Virus record (IMG/VR): IMGVR_UViG_3300031857_000028
Location: 62,001 to 126,000 of that record
DNA: 64,000 bases
Reading direction: 5' to 3' (one strand)
DNA from: a virus
Part shown: positions 50,050-57,933 of the stretch, piece by piece
Layout: each line of letters begins with the position of its first letter
Numbering within the stretch: the stretch's first letter is position 1
Made by a program: the position numbers and the translations under genes
The notes under the pieces: generated by a model
Database searches by the model: none
What the model was told of the DNA's origin: nothing
The model's input: only the letters and a program-made list of their open reading frames with translations

Positions 50050-53000
50050 TTATATAGATACACTGGAATATCCATCCTCTTTTTTAATTTCTATGAGGTT
50101 GTCTACCATGTCTCTTGCTGTATCTAAGTGACTTACTATAAGTATAGTGTCGAAATGAGATTTAAGTAAATTAAACAATATTTGCATAGAATGAAGATGG
50201 TCGGCATCAAGTACCCCAAATCCTTCGTCAATAATAAACATGTTGGACTTCGGAAGATTGCTTGCGTTCAGTAGAGCAACTCGGATTGCTAAACTAGTGA
50301 TAAATCGTTCCATACCTGAACTGTTTTCAAGTGGCCATATCCGATCGTTATCATATGATAATTTTCCGTTAATGTTCTTTCCATCCACCTCAAGTGACAC
50401 CGAAAAGTCAACAATCTGAGATAGGATATTATTGATTTCTGCTTCAATATTTGGTATTGCTTTACTCATCAAATCATATGGCACCCCGTCACGACCAACT
50501 GCCAGCATATAATGATTATATGCTTCATACGTAATTTCCAGTTCTTCAGCCTCTTTCAATTTATTTTTTAACTCAGTCTTCTTAGCATTAAGTACAGATA
50601 GGTCACCGTGTAATAAACGAAGTTCTCTGTCTATATTGGCAATATTTTGTTTGGTATCTGCAATATTACGATGTATTACTTGTAGTTCTTTCTCGACCGT
50701 CTGATTGTGTAGAATATTTTCTTCATTCGTCTTGTATACCGAAATTTCATCATGAATCTTACCCAACGAAATTTCCACCTTTTCCAAGGTATTTTTTGCG
50801 GTAACTAATACGTTTTTAGATTTTTCCACTTCTTGACCAAGTTCCACTAATTCCTTTTTGAGAACAAGTGCTTCTTCGTAAGAATCTTTATTCCACGCAT
50901 GTTCCGAACATTCCGTAGCAATAGTTCGAATTGCATCTTCCTCAATAATTCGTTCAGCATACAAGTTATCTAACTCTTCGTTGGTCAACTTAACGTCTTC
51001 AATAACAGAACGATTATTTTCTACACAGACATCACAGTTTGGATTATACTTATATGCTTCCAATTTTGTCTTAAACAATGTCTTTTCTTGAATCTTAGTA
51101 TTCAATACACGAATACTATTATTTTTCTTCTTAGACAACTCATTTAACTCATTCCACTTGTCAAATGATACTTGTAAGGCAACCATATCATAATCATTGA
51201 AATGTGTGGTGGCTTCCTTCAAATCGGTTTCACTGGAAATTAATGCGTATTCCGCAATAGCAACATCTTCCTGAGCAGTCTTTAATTTCTTTTCAGTAGT
51301 TACTAATCTATTTTGTAAGTCAGTCCAATTACCCGAAGTCTCTGGAACCGGTCGCTTGGTTGCATATTTCTCCTTATACTGGGTTTCTATATCTGATAAT
51401 GTCTGTACAAACGTTTCCTTCCCCGATTCAAATTCATCAATTCTATCGGTGACTTTTACAAGATTTTGATGCACGTCCGCCAGTTGGTCTGTTACATCAG
51501 ACTTCTTAAACCGTTTGAGAATGCCCGTGATTTCTTTTGCTTCATCATGTGCAGCATCAAATAATTTATCAAAGATATTCAATCCCATAAACTGAATGAG
51601 TAGGTCTTTCCGTTCAGAATGTGACTTGTCAATAAAGAGCGCATTACTATTCTGACTACTCAACGCAGTCATGACAAAATCTTCATAGGTTCCGACATAT
51701 GAACGAATATTAGCATTCGTATCACGACGGTCTTCTCCGTTTAAATTCTGCTGACTTCCATCGGGTAATATCTTCCAGAACGAGGCATCTACCTTTACAT
51801 CGCCATTTTTCTTACGAGTTCCGACGCGTTTAATACCAAACGTTTCATGATTAATTTCAAAGGCAAGTTCACAGGTAAATGAATCTTTACGATTGTTTAG
51901 AATATGGTCACCCTTAAATGCTCTCGGGGTCTTGTCGTATAAACAAAACATGAGTGCATCCATAATAGAACTCTTTCCAGAGGCATTTGCAGCAAAAATT
52001 CCATACAATCCTTTCATGTCAGAGAAATTAATTTCATTATCTTCCCCGTATGAAAACATGTTAGAAAACTTAAAGAGTAGTGGGCGCCAATGAATATTTC
52101 GGGATTGGTCATCATGAACAATTTTGGAATTCAAATCTTTATTAATTTGTTCTATTGCTTTCAATACAGTATCATCCAACGTACTATATTTCTGTGCCAA
52201 CCAATCATTGATTAACGTATTCTGTAACGAAACGTTTGTTAAATCTAATATATCATGTGACTGAATTGTACTTGTGTTCACGTTTGACGGCTTTCTATTC
52301 TTATTGACCGACATTTCGATGATGTTGTACTTATTACGAAGTGTTGTAATGAGTTTCTTAACTTCCGTAGTATCCATATCTCCCGTGAACAATCTCACTC
52401 TAGCATTCTTAGGCATGTTCGATGGGTATGTAATACGTGAGTTATATACTTCAAGTGTTACATATCCATAATCGTTTTCTAATGGGACAAACTCAAATGA
52501 CCGTGCCGCAACATTCCACAAACACCACCCGTGTGGGTCCAGTGTTTCGCCGTGGTTCTGTTGAATAAGTGAACCAGGATACACGATAATTGGATTACGT
52601 TCTTTAAGAACCTGCGACGGCTTGTGAATATCTCCAAGTAATACCATATCAAATCCATCAAATGTAGAAATATTTACATGACGGTTTGTAATCGTAAAGT
52701 TTGCATCAGTCACAGCACCATGAACTGGTCCGTGATATAATGCAATTTTATGTGGAGTGTTTAGTTCTGTTGCAACTGGCCACGTATCATGCTCGTCAAA
52801 AATAGACATGACAGCAAACTGTGTATCGGCCACTGTTACAATTGCAGAATCCTTAACATAATATAACTGTGGGTGCTGGAGATTATTCACTAGTGGAGTC
52901 AATGCATCCATACGATTAGTATTTGCTAAATTACAGTCATGATTACCGGCAATCAAAATCGTTGGAGCAATATCTGCAATATTTTTCAAGAAACGAGAGG

Positions 53001-53214
53001 TAATTTCAACCATTTCTGGACTCATGTCCGTCTTTGCATGAACGATGTCGCCGGCTAATACGATGACGAAATCTTCTAGTTGCTTCGAACGAATGTCACT
53101 ATACAGTCGTTCGAATGCAAGTTCGTATTCCTCGTGACGACGAAACAATCGAATATGAATATCTGCTAGATGTACAATATGTCGTAATTTTGTAAATGGA
53201 ACATTTATTTTCAT
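50050..53214 (-). CDS. Fused recombination nuclease/ATPase (gp47-gp46; SbcD-SbcC, Mre11-Rad50)
   Basis: One polypeptide of 1054 residues carries both subunits of the complex. Residues 1-about 330 are the phosphoesterase with its full metal site: HLADIH (D18, H20), GDIVHAK (D56), GNHD (91-93), HGPVHG (161-166) and GDIHKPS (D195, H197). Residues about 375-1054 are the ABC ATPase: Walker A AANASGKSS near 410, a long coiled coil with a single CDVC zinc hook near 728, signature NSSGMERFITS near 963 and Walker B FIIDEGFGVLD near 991. No stop or frameshift lies between the halves. In T4 the complex resects ends and starts recombination-dependent replication. The start overlaps the primase stop by 4 nt. 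Confidence 0.95.
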   Translation of the reverse strand: MKINVPFTKLRHIVHLADIHIRLFRRHEEYELAFERLYSDIRSKQLEDFVIVLAGDIVHAKTDMSPEMVEITSRFLKNIADIAPTILIAGNHDCNLANTNRMDALTPLVNNLQHPQLYYVKDSAIVTVADTQFAVMSIFDEHDTWPVATELNTPHKIALYHGPVHGAVTDANFTITNRHVNISTFDGFDMVLLGDIHKPSQVLKERNPIIVYPGSLIQQNHGETLDPHGWCLWNVAARSFEFVPLENDYGYVTLEVYNSRITYPSNMPKNARVRLFTGDMDTTEVKKLITTLRNKYNIIEMSVNKNRKPSNVNTSTIQSHDILDLTNVSLQNTLINDWLAQKYSTLDDTVLKAIEQINKDLNSKIVHDDQSRNIHWRPLLFKFSNMFSYGEDNEINFSDMKGLYGIFAANASGKSSIMDALMFCLYDKTPRAFKGDHILNNRKDSFTCELAFEINHETFGIKRVGTRKKNGDVKVDASFWKILPDGSQQNLNGEDRRDTNANIRSYVGTYEDFVMTALSSQNSNALFIDKSHSERKDLLIQFMGLNIFDKLFDAAHDEAKEITGILKRFKKSDVTDQLADVHQNLVKVTDRIDEFESGKETFVQTLSDIETQYKEKYATKRPVPETSGNWTDLQNRLVTTEKKLKTAQEDVAIAEYALISSETDLKEATTHFNDYDMVALQVSFDKWNELNELSKKKNNSIRVLNTKIQEKTLFKTKLEAYKYNPNCDVCVENNRSVIEDVKLTNEELDNLYAERIIEEDAIRTIATECSEHAWNKDSYEEALVLKKELVELGQEVEKSKNVLVTAKNTLEKVEISLGKIHDEISVYKTNEENILHNQTVEKELQVIHRNIADTKQNIANIDRELRLLHGDLSVLNAKKTELKNKLKEAEELEITYEAYNHYMLAVGRDGVPYDLMSKAIPNIEAEINNILSQIVDFSVSLEVDGKNINGKLSYDNDRIWPLENSSGMERFITSLAIRVALLNASNLPKSNMFIIDEGFGVLDADHLHSMQILFNLLKSHFDTILIVSHLDTARDMVDNLIEIKKEDGYSSVSI

Positions 53215-54113
53215 TTAAATAACCCGTGCGTAATAAATTCTTTAAAATTTGTTTGCTTGGCATAAGAAATTTCTTCCCACGCTTGTTCAAATCCCATATC
53301 ACTTGCATCTTTACCTTGTGTAAAAACTACACGAACATTTATATTATGTGTCAATAATCGTCGTTCTAACTTTAACGCATCGGTTCGTGCATCTTCGTCA
53401 AGAAAAATAATAACATCTTTAACATGATGTTCAATCAAGGCCTTTTCTAATACCTTTGGTATATTTTTGCCAAGTAATGGAATCACATTTCTACGCAATG
53501 TGATTGCGTCAAACATCCCTTCGCATAAAATTATTGGTTCATTCCAATCCACCATATTTTCAAAACATATAATGTTTTTACTCACAGGTGGATTTTTATA
53601 TTTCATTCCTTCGTCGTAGAAGAGTCGGGCGGTGAAGTAATTGAGCTGATGGTTCCTATCATATGAAGGAAGTATAATTCGATTAGCATACGGGCCTTCT
53701 GTGCAAAATCCGATACGGTATCGTAGAATGTCATTTGCGGTAATTCCTCGTTGTTTTAAGTAACTAATTGCGTGGTAATATGAATAATTTTTTTCTACTT
53801 TCCACAGTGGTTTGTATTCATATGGCAGCTGTAATGTTGTTTCTACTGTGGTAGTTTTGTACTTCTGAATCTCTACTTCACCTAGTTCTTCTTTAAATTT
53901 TTGTAGTAACGCTTTGGCAACATTTAGTTTTTTTAATAACCAAATAATATGTCCACCTTTACTACCGCACACCCAGCATTTCCATTTGTTGGTTAAAATA
54001 TTAATTGATAATTTCTTTTTTGGATGTGAACAAAAAGGACAAGTAAATAAATACTCGTCCTTTTGTTGAATATAACTACCTAATAGTTCTTGGAGAAGTG
54101 TAAGTATCATCAT
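53211..54113 (-). CDS. DNA primase (DnaG-type, gp61 role)
   Basis: The protein has 300 residues. A CHC2-type zinc finger lies at the N-terminus: CPFCSHPKKK and WKCWVCGSKGGH. The Toprim region follows, with PIILCEGMFDAITLRR (catalytic Glu) and VIIFLDEDARTDALKLERRL (DxD). The N-terminal catalytic part includes ISYLKQRGITANDILRYRIG and RIILPSYDRNHQLNYFTARL, as in DnaG. It is shorter than bacterial DnaG and lacks a helicase-binding domain, like phage stand-alone primases. Two start ATGs lie in a row (54113, 54110) and no strong Shine-Dalgarno sequence is seen. Confidence 0.9.
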   Translation of the reverse strand: MMILTLLQELLGSYIQQKDEYLFTCPFCSHPKKKLSINILTNKWKCWVCGSKGGHIIWLLKKLNVAKALLQKFKEELGEVEIQKYKTTTVETTLQLPYEYKPLWKVEKNYSYYHAISYLKQRGITANDILRYRIGFCTEGPYANRIILPSYDRNHQLNYFTARLFYDEGMKYKNPPVSKNIICFENMVDWNEPIILCEGMFDAITLRRNVIPLLGKNIPKVLEKALIEHHVKDVIIFLDEDARTDALKLERRLLTHNINVRVVFTQGKDASDMGFEQAWEEISYAKQTNFKEFITHGLFK

Positions 54114-54134
54114 ACTTACAAGTTAACAACAACA

Positions 54135-54494
54135 TTAATTTTTGTCAAGTTGTTGGAGACGGTTTATCAACTCAAAAAAATGTTCTGCATCCATTGCCAC
54201 ATACATCTTGGTACGGTTTCTTTTAAAGAATAGTACGGGTGCTGTCCCTTCTTTAGTATTTTTTTCTGCCTGTTCCAACGATGCCCAAATATTCAATTTT
54301 TCTTGATTTTTACATTCGGGGGAATACGGGAACACTTTCCGTGCTGCAGGGCTTAGTTTGATATCCGTCCCCGAGTCTCCCATCAGCGTAGAAACTACGT
54401 CATCTGGTTCTAATTGCGGAAAGTGTTCCAGTATTAAATCACGGAGAGCGTTTTGTAAACGCTTTCCTTTATTTTTTGCGGAGCGAGTTTTCAT
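54135..54494 (-). CDS. PD-(D/E)XK nuclease, Holliday-junction-resolvase-like
   Basis: The protein has 119 residues. A helical N-terminus with a Glu (DLILEHF) is followed by GDSGTDIKLSPAARKVFPYS and PECKNQEKLNIW, giving the D-x(n)-E-x-K core (GTDIKLSP ... ECK). Next comes a strand APVLFFKRNRTKMYVAM. This is the Hjc-like arrangement of small phage resolvases that cut branched DNA before packaging. Its neighbours are a primase and the gp47-gp46 fusion, which fits a recombination role. An RBS AGAGG lies before the ATG, and an AATTTATA octamer-like site lies close upstream at 54505-54512. Confidence 0.65.
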   Translation of the reverse strand: MKTRSAKNKGKRLQNALRDLILEHFPQLEPDDVVSTLMGDSGTDIKLSPAARKVFPYSPECKNQEKLNIWASLEQAEKNTKEGTAPVLFFKRNRTKMYVAMDAEHFFELINRLQQLDKN

Positions 54495-54514
54495 ATAACC
54501 TCTTTATAAATTAA

Positions 54515-55018
54515 TTAACCCTGTGAACCACGTACACTCGTACTCGTTGCACTGGACACAACTCTAGTGTTTGCCCATACGTTCAATCCTGGGTCGGACT
54601 TTCCACCTGCAAATTGTTTTCCTTTTAATGGCGCATATTTGTGTAATTTAGAACCGTCAGGTGTCCATCTACCTGCAGTATCTTTAAATTCGGTAAAGCG
54701 TGTATTTCCAAAATACCCGGCTGACAGTTTTGCTGGACCCTTGCCTTCAAATGCAATCTTTAATGCATCGGCTTTCCATCTACTAAGTGGATATGTGCTA
54801 TTATTAGTAGCTGCAGGAGTTACATTTTTTCCTTCTTTGTTTTCAACAAATTCACCTTGCCATACGTCATTCGTTCCTTCGTATAATGGATTCCACGGAC
54901 CACGACCCGTTCCATCAAAAAAGTTTACACCCTTTCTTCCATCAGATGTTCCCAAGGCTTTTGCTTCACTAATTGTAGCCGAGGTAGACTTGTCATATAA
55001 TTCTTTTAAAGTTGCCAT
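54515..55018 (-). CDS. Hypothetical virion-type protein
   Basis: The protein has 167 residues from ATG 55018 (MATLKELYDKSTSATISEAK), chosen because TTTTGGAGA stands just upstream; a TTG four codons earlier is rejected. The middle is Gly/Trp/Asn-rich (NFFDGTGRGPWNPLYEG, TYPLSRWKADALKIAFEGK), and the end is TRVVSSATSTSVRGSQG. No family was recognised. It is the last of the upstream virion-gene group, before the DNA-metabolism block. Confidence 0.65.
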   Translation of the reverse strand: MATLKELYDKSTSATISEAKALGTSDGRKGVNFFDGTGRGPWNPLYEGTNDVWQGEFVENKEGKNVTPAATNNSTYPLSRWKADALKIAFEGKGPAKLSAGYFGNTRFTEFKDTAGRWTPDGSKLHKYAPLKGKQFAGGKSDPGLNVWANTRVVSSATSTSVRGSQG

Positions 55019-55028
55019 ACTATTCTCC

Positions 55029-55053
55029 AAAAATATTAGGTATCAAACCTAAT
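55029..55053 (-). terminator. Terminator-like hairpin over a stop codon
   Basis: The coding strand reads ATTAGGT-TTGAT-ACCTAAT followed by ATTTTTGG (stem 55035-55041 / 55047-55053). The 7-bp AT-rich stem contains the TAA of the 310-residue gene, and the U-run touches the GGAG of the next gene. A TATTTATT octamer variant (55054-55061, 35 nt before the next ATG) lies directly upstream. Confidence 0.45.
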
Positions 55054-55968
55054 AATAAATATCTGGTTAATGTCAAAAGTGCGTTGTATTGGATTGGCTA
55101 ATTTTGCAACTGCCACCAATTCATATTTATCATTGTACAATCCAATTGTTGTTACATACGGTTTTATTATTTTTGAAGCCATTAGATTGTATAAACTGTA
55201 TCCATTACTACCACTAGTTGGATTAATATTATTTTGCGTTAATGATGCAGTTAATTCTCCATTTATTTCATATACATTTTTCATAGATGGATTGAATACC
55301 GATATATTATAGTCAGTCGGTTTTAATGTCACGACGGTTTCATGTCGATGATATTTAACATCACTCTCATAGTCTAGGTATAGAATAGAACTGCTTATTA
55401 ATTTTAATCCATTCAAACCAATTTCAGTAGTTATAGAACCCGTATCATGTTTGACTACTGCAATACCGTTTGAATAAAAGATATTACCCACATACGAACC
55501 TGTTCCAGATTGGCTTACGTACAAATTACCAAACGAATCATCCGACACGGCCTTTCCTATTTCATCTATAGTTAAAGAAAAGCTTCCAGGCTTAATTCTA
55601 TCACCATAAAATGATTGTCCCACACTAATAACGAATACATCATCTGGAAGTCCACTAATACTTGATGACGTAATCGTTCCATGTGTATAAAAATATCCTC
55701 GGTCATAAAAAAGATGTTTTATAGATTTATGTAAAGAATATTCTAAAAACCCAGTGTCAGGATTTTGAGTTCCCTGCACTACCTTATCTGATGCATCAAA
55801 TTCTGCATTTAAGTTTGCGCGATTTACAATAACTGCTCCTTGTAAAAACTCAGGAGAAGTTATTTCCATACCATATGAGGAGGATACCAACTGCCATGAC
55901 ATAGGAGTTGAACTATATACTTCTTGAACAAAATAATCTTTTTTATTTATTGTACCAAACATTTTCAT
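55036..55968 (-). CDS. Virion protein sharing a C-terminal domain with the 390-residue protein
   Basis: The protein has 310 residues. A beta-rich body (VNRANLNAEFDASDKVVQGT, GSFSLTIDEIGKAVSDDSFG) is followed by a C-terminal segment IIKPYVTTIGLYNDKYELVA with VAKLANPIQRTFDINQIF. This segment is a clear match to the end of the next gene upstream (VYITTVGLYNNQNELLAVAK). The protein is therefore a short paralogue with a different front. Its leader holds the long hairpin at 55985-56035. Its role in the tail or fibre base is inferred. Confidence 0.7.
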   Translation of the reverse strand: MKMFGTINKKDYFVQEVYSSTPMSWQLVSSSYGMEITSPEFLQGAVIVNRANLNAEFDASDKVVQGTQNPDTGFLEYSLHKSIKHLFYDRGYFYTHGTITSSSISGLPDDVFVISVGQSFYGDRIKPGSFSLTIDEIGKAVSDDSFGNLYVSQSGTGSYVGNIFYSNGIAVVKHDTGSITTEIGLNGLKLISSSILYLDYESDVKYHRHETVVTLKPTDYNISVFNPSMKNVYEINGELTASLTQNNINPTSGSNGYSLYNLMASKIIKPYVTTIGLYNDKYELVAVAKLANPIQRTFDINQIFIIRFDT

Positions 55969-55984
55969 AATTTATTTCTCAACG

Positions 55985-56035
55985 AATAACTGACCATTCC
56001 CTATATACCTAGTATATAAGTAATGGTCAGTTATT
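55985..56035 (-). other. Long near-perfect RNA hairpin in an 86-nt gap
   Basis: AATAACTGACCATT (55985-55998) pairs perfectly with AATGGTCAGTTATT (56022-56035), 14 bp. Inside, TATATAC pairs with GTATATA (7 bp) around a 3-nt loop. On the coding strand the hairpin is not followed by a U-run, so it is not a standard terminator. It stands 20 nt after one stop codon and 16 nt before the next ATG. Confidence 0.7.
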
Positions 56036-56054
56036 TTCTGTGTCTTGTTATTGA

Positions 56055-57227
56055 TTAAAAATCAAGACGTACACGAAGTAGAACTTCTTCATCGAAGCTC
56101 TTTGGAACTGGTTTACTTAATTTTGCAACCGCCAATAATTCGTTTTGATTATTATACAATCCTACCGTCGTGATGTATACTTTAGGATTATTCTTAAAAT
56201 CCGCATACAACAATGAACCGTTGTCAGGATTGTAGAATGTCGGATTATTTGAATAGTTATACGATTTATTTCTTAATCGCACGAAATAGTGCGTCGATGA
56301 AATAGTTTCTGCAGAACGCGCTTTGAACGCTTTTCCTGTCTTAGTTGCTAAATTTAATGAAATAAATAGTCCAGCGTGATTAAACGCAGATTTTTCCACC
56401 CCGTAGGTTATACCAGCGGAATGTGTAGTTGGTGCCATCGGACGAGTACTAGTAATTTTATTTGCCGAGAAAATTGAACTACTGTAGTATGGCGTGGATA
56501 GTGCCACCGTGTTTGGTCCAGTAGTCGTACCCGAAGTGTTATTGAAAAATCCTACATCTGGACAAATTGCTGTTGGATTAAGGACGATGATTCCCAAATC
56601 AGGATATACTATACCATAACCAGAACCACTGTATGCAGTGGAGGAGGTTACCGAACCAGCCGAACCATCTAATGCACCAGAAATAATTGCATATGCACGA
56701 CCTGCTTTTGTCGTGGATGTTAATGTCGAACTGAGACGTGCTTCGCCACTGTTATCAATATACGTACGAATTCCGTTTGCACCCGACAACGGAAGTTCCC
56801 AGTTACCCGGATCTAACTGCTCACGCATACGTGCTCGTTGAATATTAATTACATAAATATGGTCAGACTCAACACCATTAAATGTAAACTTTGTATCGCT
56901 TGGGTCTAATAATAAATTTCTATATTGACTATAAATTGCCTTAGAAGATAACGTGGAAGTTTGATTTTCGGCCAATCCAGGTGAACCGCCACCGTTAATG
57001 TGTCCGTATGCAATGGAAAATTGTACTTCTGCATTTGCAGCCGATTCACTTGGACTCAAATTATACACATCAAAATAATATTCTTTACTGAATGGAATTT
57101 GATTTTGCGTGTCAATGTATAGTTCCGATGTTAACGACCCCGTATCACTGGACCACAACCCAGTTGTCACCACCGTTGGATATGCCCGTACGATATCGTC
57201 TGTTGAGAGTGCTGTATAGATACTCAT
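56055..57227 (-). CDS. Virion structural protein
   Basis: The protein has 390 residues. It opens MSIYTALSTDDIVRAYPTVV, has a beta-rich body (EYYFDVYNLSPSESAANAEV, HIYVINIQRARMREQLDPGN), and ends in the domain VYITTVGLYNNQNELLAVAK with VRLDF. That end is shared with the 310-residue neighbour. The pattern, including YFDVYN, 'NIQRARMREQLDPGNWEL' and Gly-rich loops, is one I recall from structural proteins near the tail of large marine phages. It starts 12 nt after the 213-residue protein. Confidence 0.75.
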   Translation of the reverse strand: MSIYTALSTDDIVRAYPTVVTTGLWSSDTGSLTSELYIDTQNQIPFSKEYYFDVYNLSPSESAANAEVQFSIAYGHINGGGSPGLAENQTSTLSSKAIYSQYRNLLLDPSDTKFTFNGVESDHIYVINIQRARMREQLDPGNWELPLSGANGIRTYIDNSGEARLSSTLTSTTKAGRAYAIISGALDGSAGSVTSSTAYSGSGYGIVYPDLGIIVLNPTAICPDVGFFNNTSGTTTGPNTVALSTPYYSSSIFSANKITSTRPMAPTTHSAGITYGVEKSAFNHAGLFISLNLATKTGKAFKARSAETISSTHYFVRLRNKSYNYSNNPTFYNPDNGSLLYADFKNNPKVYITTVGLYNNQNELLAVAKLSKPVPKSFDEEVLLRVRLDF

Positions 57228-57239
57228 ATGTATTTCCTA

Positions 57240-57881
57240 TTAGGTAGTAGTTGCTGGATTAATTATAACTGGGATGGTTATAGTTGCCCCGGTTTGATTT
57301 CCTATAATTACCAACTGCGTTTCAGTTCTACGAGTTACGTCACGGGGTCTAATTGTAAAATCTAATCCTCGTACAACAACTGCATTGGTCATTGGAATAT
57401 CACCAAAGAATACTGGTACGGTACTCGTTCCTGGTACTGGCGTACTACTTATCGTGGCTGCTTCAGCATCATATAATATTGCCGTGTATCCAAACGATGG
57501 GCCGTTTAATGTACCTTCGCTAGTGGTGGGGGTTATAGGGAACGAAGGATTACTTGTATTACTGTACGTAAGCGTAATTGCAGACGTTCCAACTTGTATC
57601 GTTGGAATTGAATTTGTTCCTCTATTTAATGTCACCAATTTATATCGTAGATTTTGCGTTTCATCTGGCGATGCTTCAACAATTGGCATTCGTTCAATTG
57701 CACTACCATAATATGCTGTTCCAAGCGGATGTGCCGTGTCATATAATCCATAATCTATTTCATCATCCGCAACCGCAAACTGCGTAACATCGAAAGCAGA
57801 CCGGCCCATTGCCAACAACTCTCTACCTTTTTTTGTTAAAATAGCATCCACGGTAATTTCATTTCCCGTTAAATATCCCAT
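57240..57881 (-). CDS. Virion structural protein
   Basis: The protein has 213 residues. The N-terminus EITVDAILTKKGRELLAMGR with FDVTQFAVADDEIDYGLYDT and LGTAYYGSAIERMPIVEASP is a strong conserved block of structural proteins in large marine phages as I recall. The C-terminal half is a beta sandwich (VVRGLDFTIRPRDVTRRTET). A TATTTATA octamer lies 30 nt before its ATG. The role is unknown beyond likely presence in the virion. Confidence 0.75.
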   Translation of the reverse strand: MGYLTGNEITVDAILTKKGRELLAMGRSAFDVTQFAVADDEIDYGLYDTAHPLGTAYYGSAIERMPIVEASPDETQNLRYKLVTLNRGTNSIPTIQVGTSAITLTYSNTSNPSFPITPTTSEGTLNGPSFGYTAILYDAEAATISSTPVPGTSTVPVFFGDIPMTNAVVVRGLDFTIRPRDVTRRTETQLVIIGNQTGATITIPVIINPATTT

Positions 57882-57911
57882 ATGTGTAAACTCCGATTAT
57901 GAAAGGTCTAA

Positions 57912-57919
57912 TATAAATA
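57912..57919 (-). promoter_or_regulatory. Candidate late promoter octamer TATTTATA
   Basis: A perfect octamer in the gap after the 1562-residue gene lies 30 nt before the ATG at 57881. Confidence 0.45.
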
Positions 57920-57933
57920 TATAGTCATAAAAA

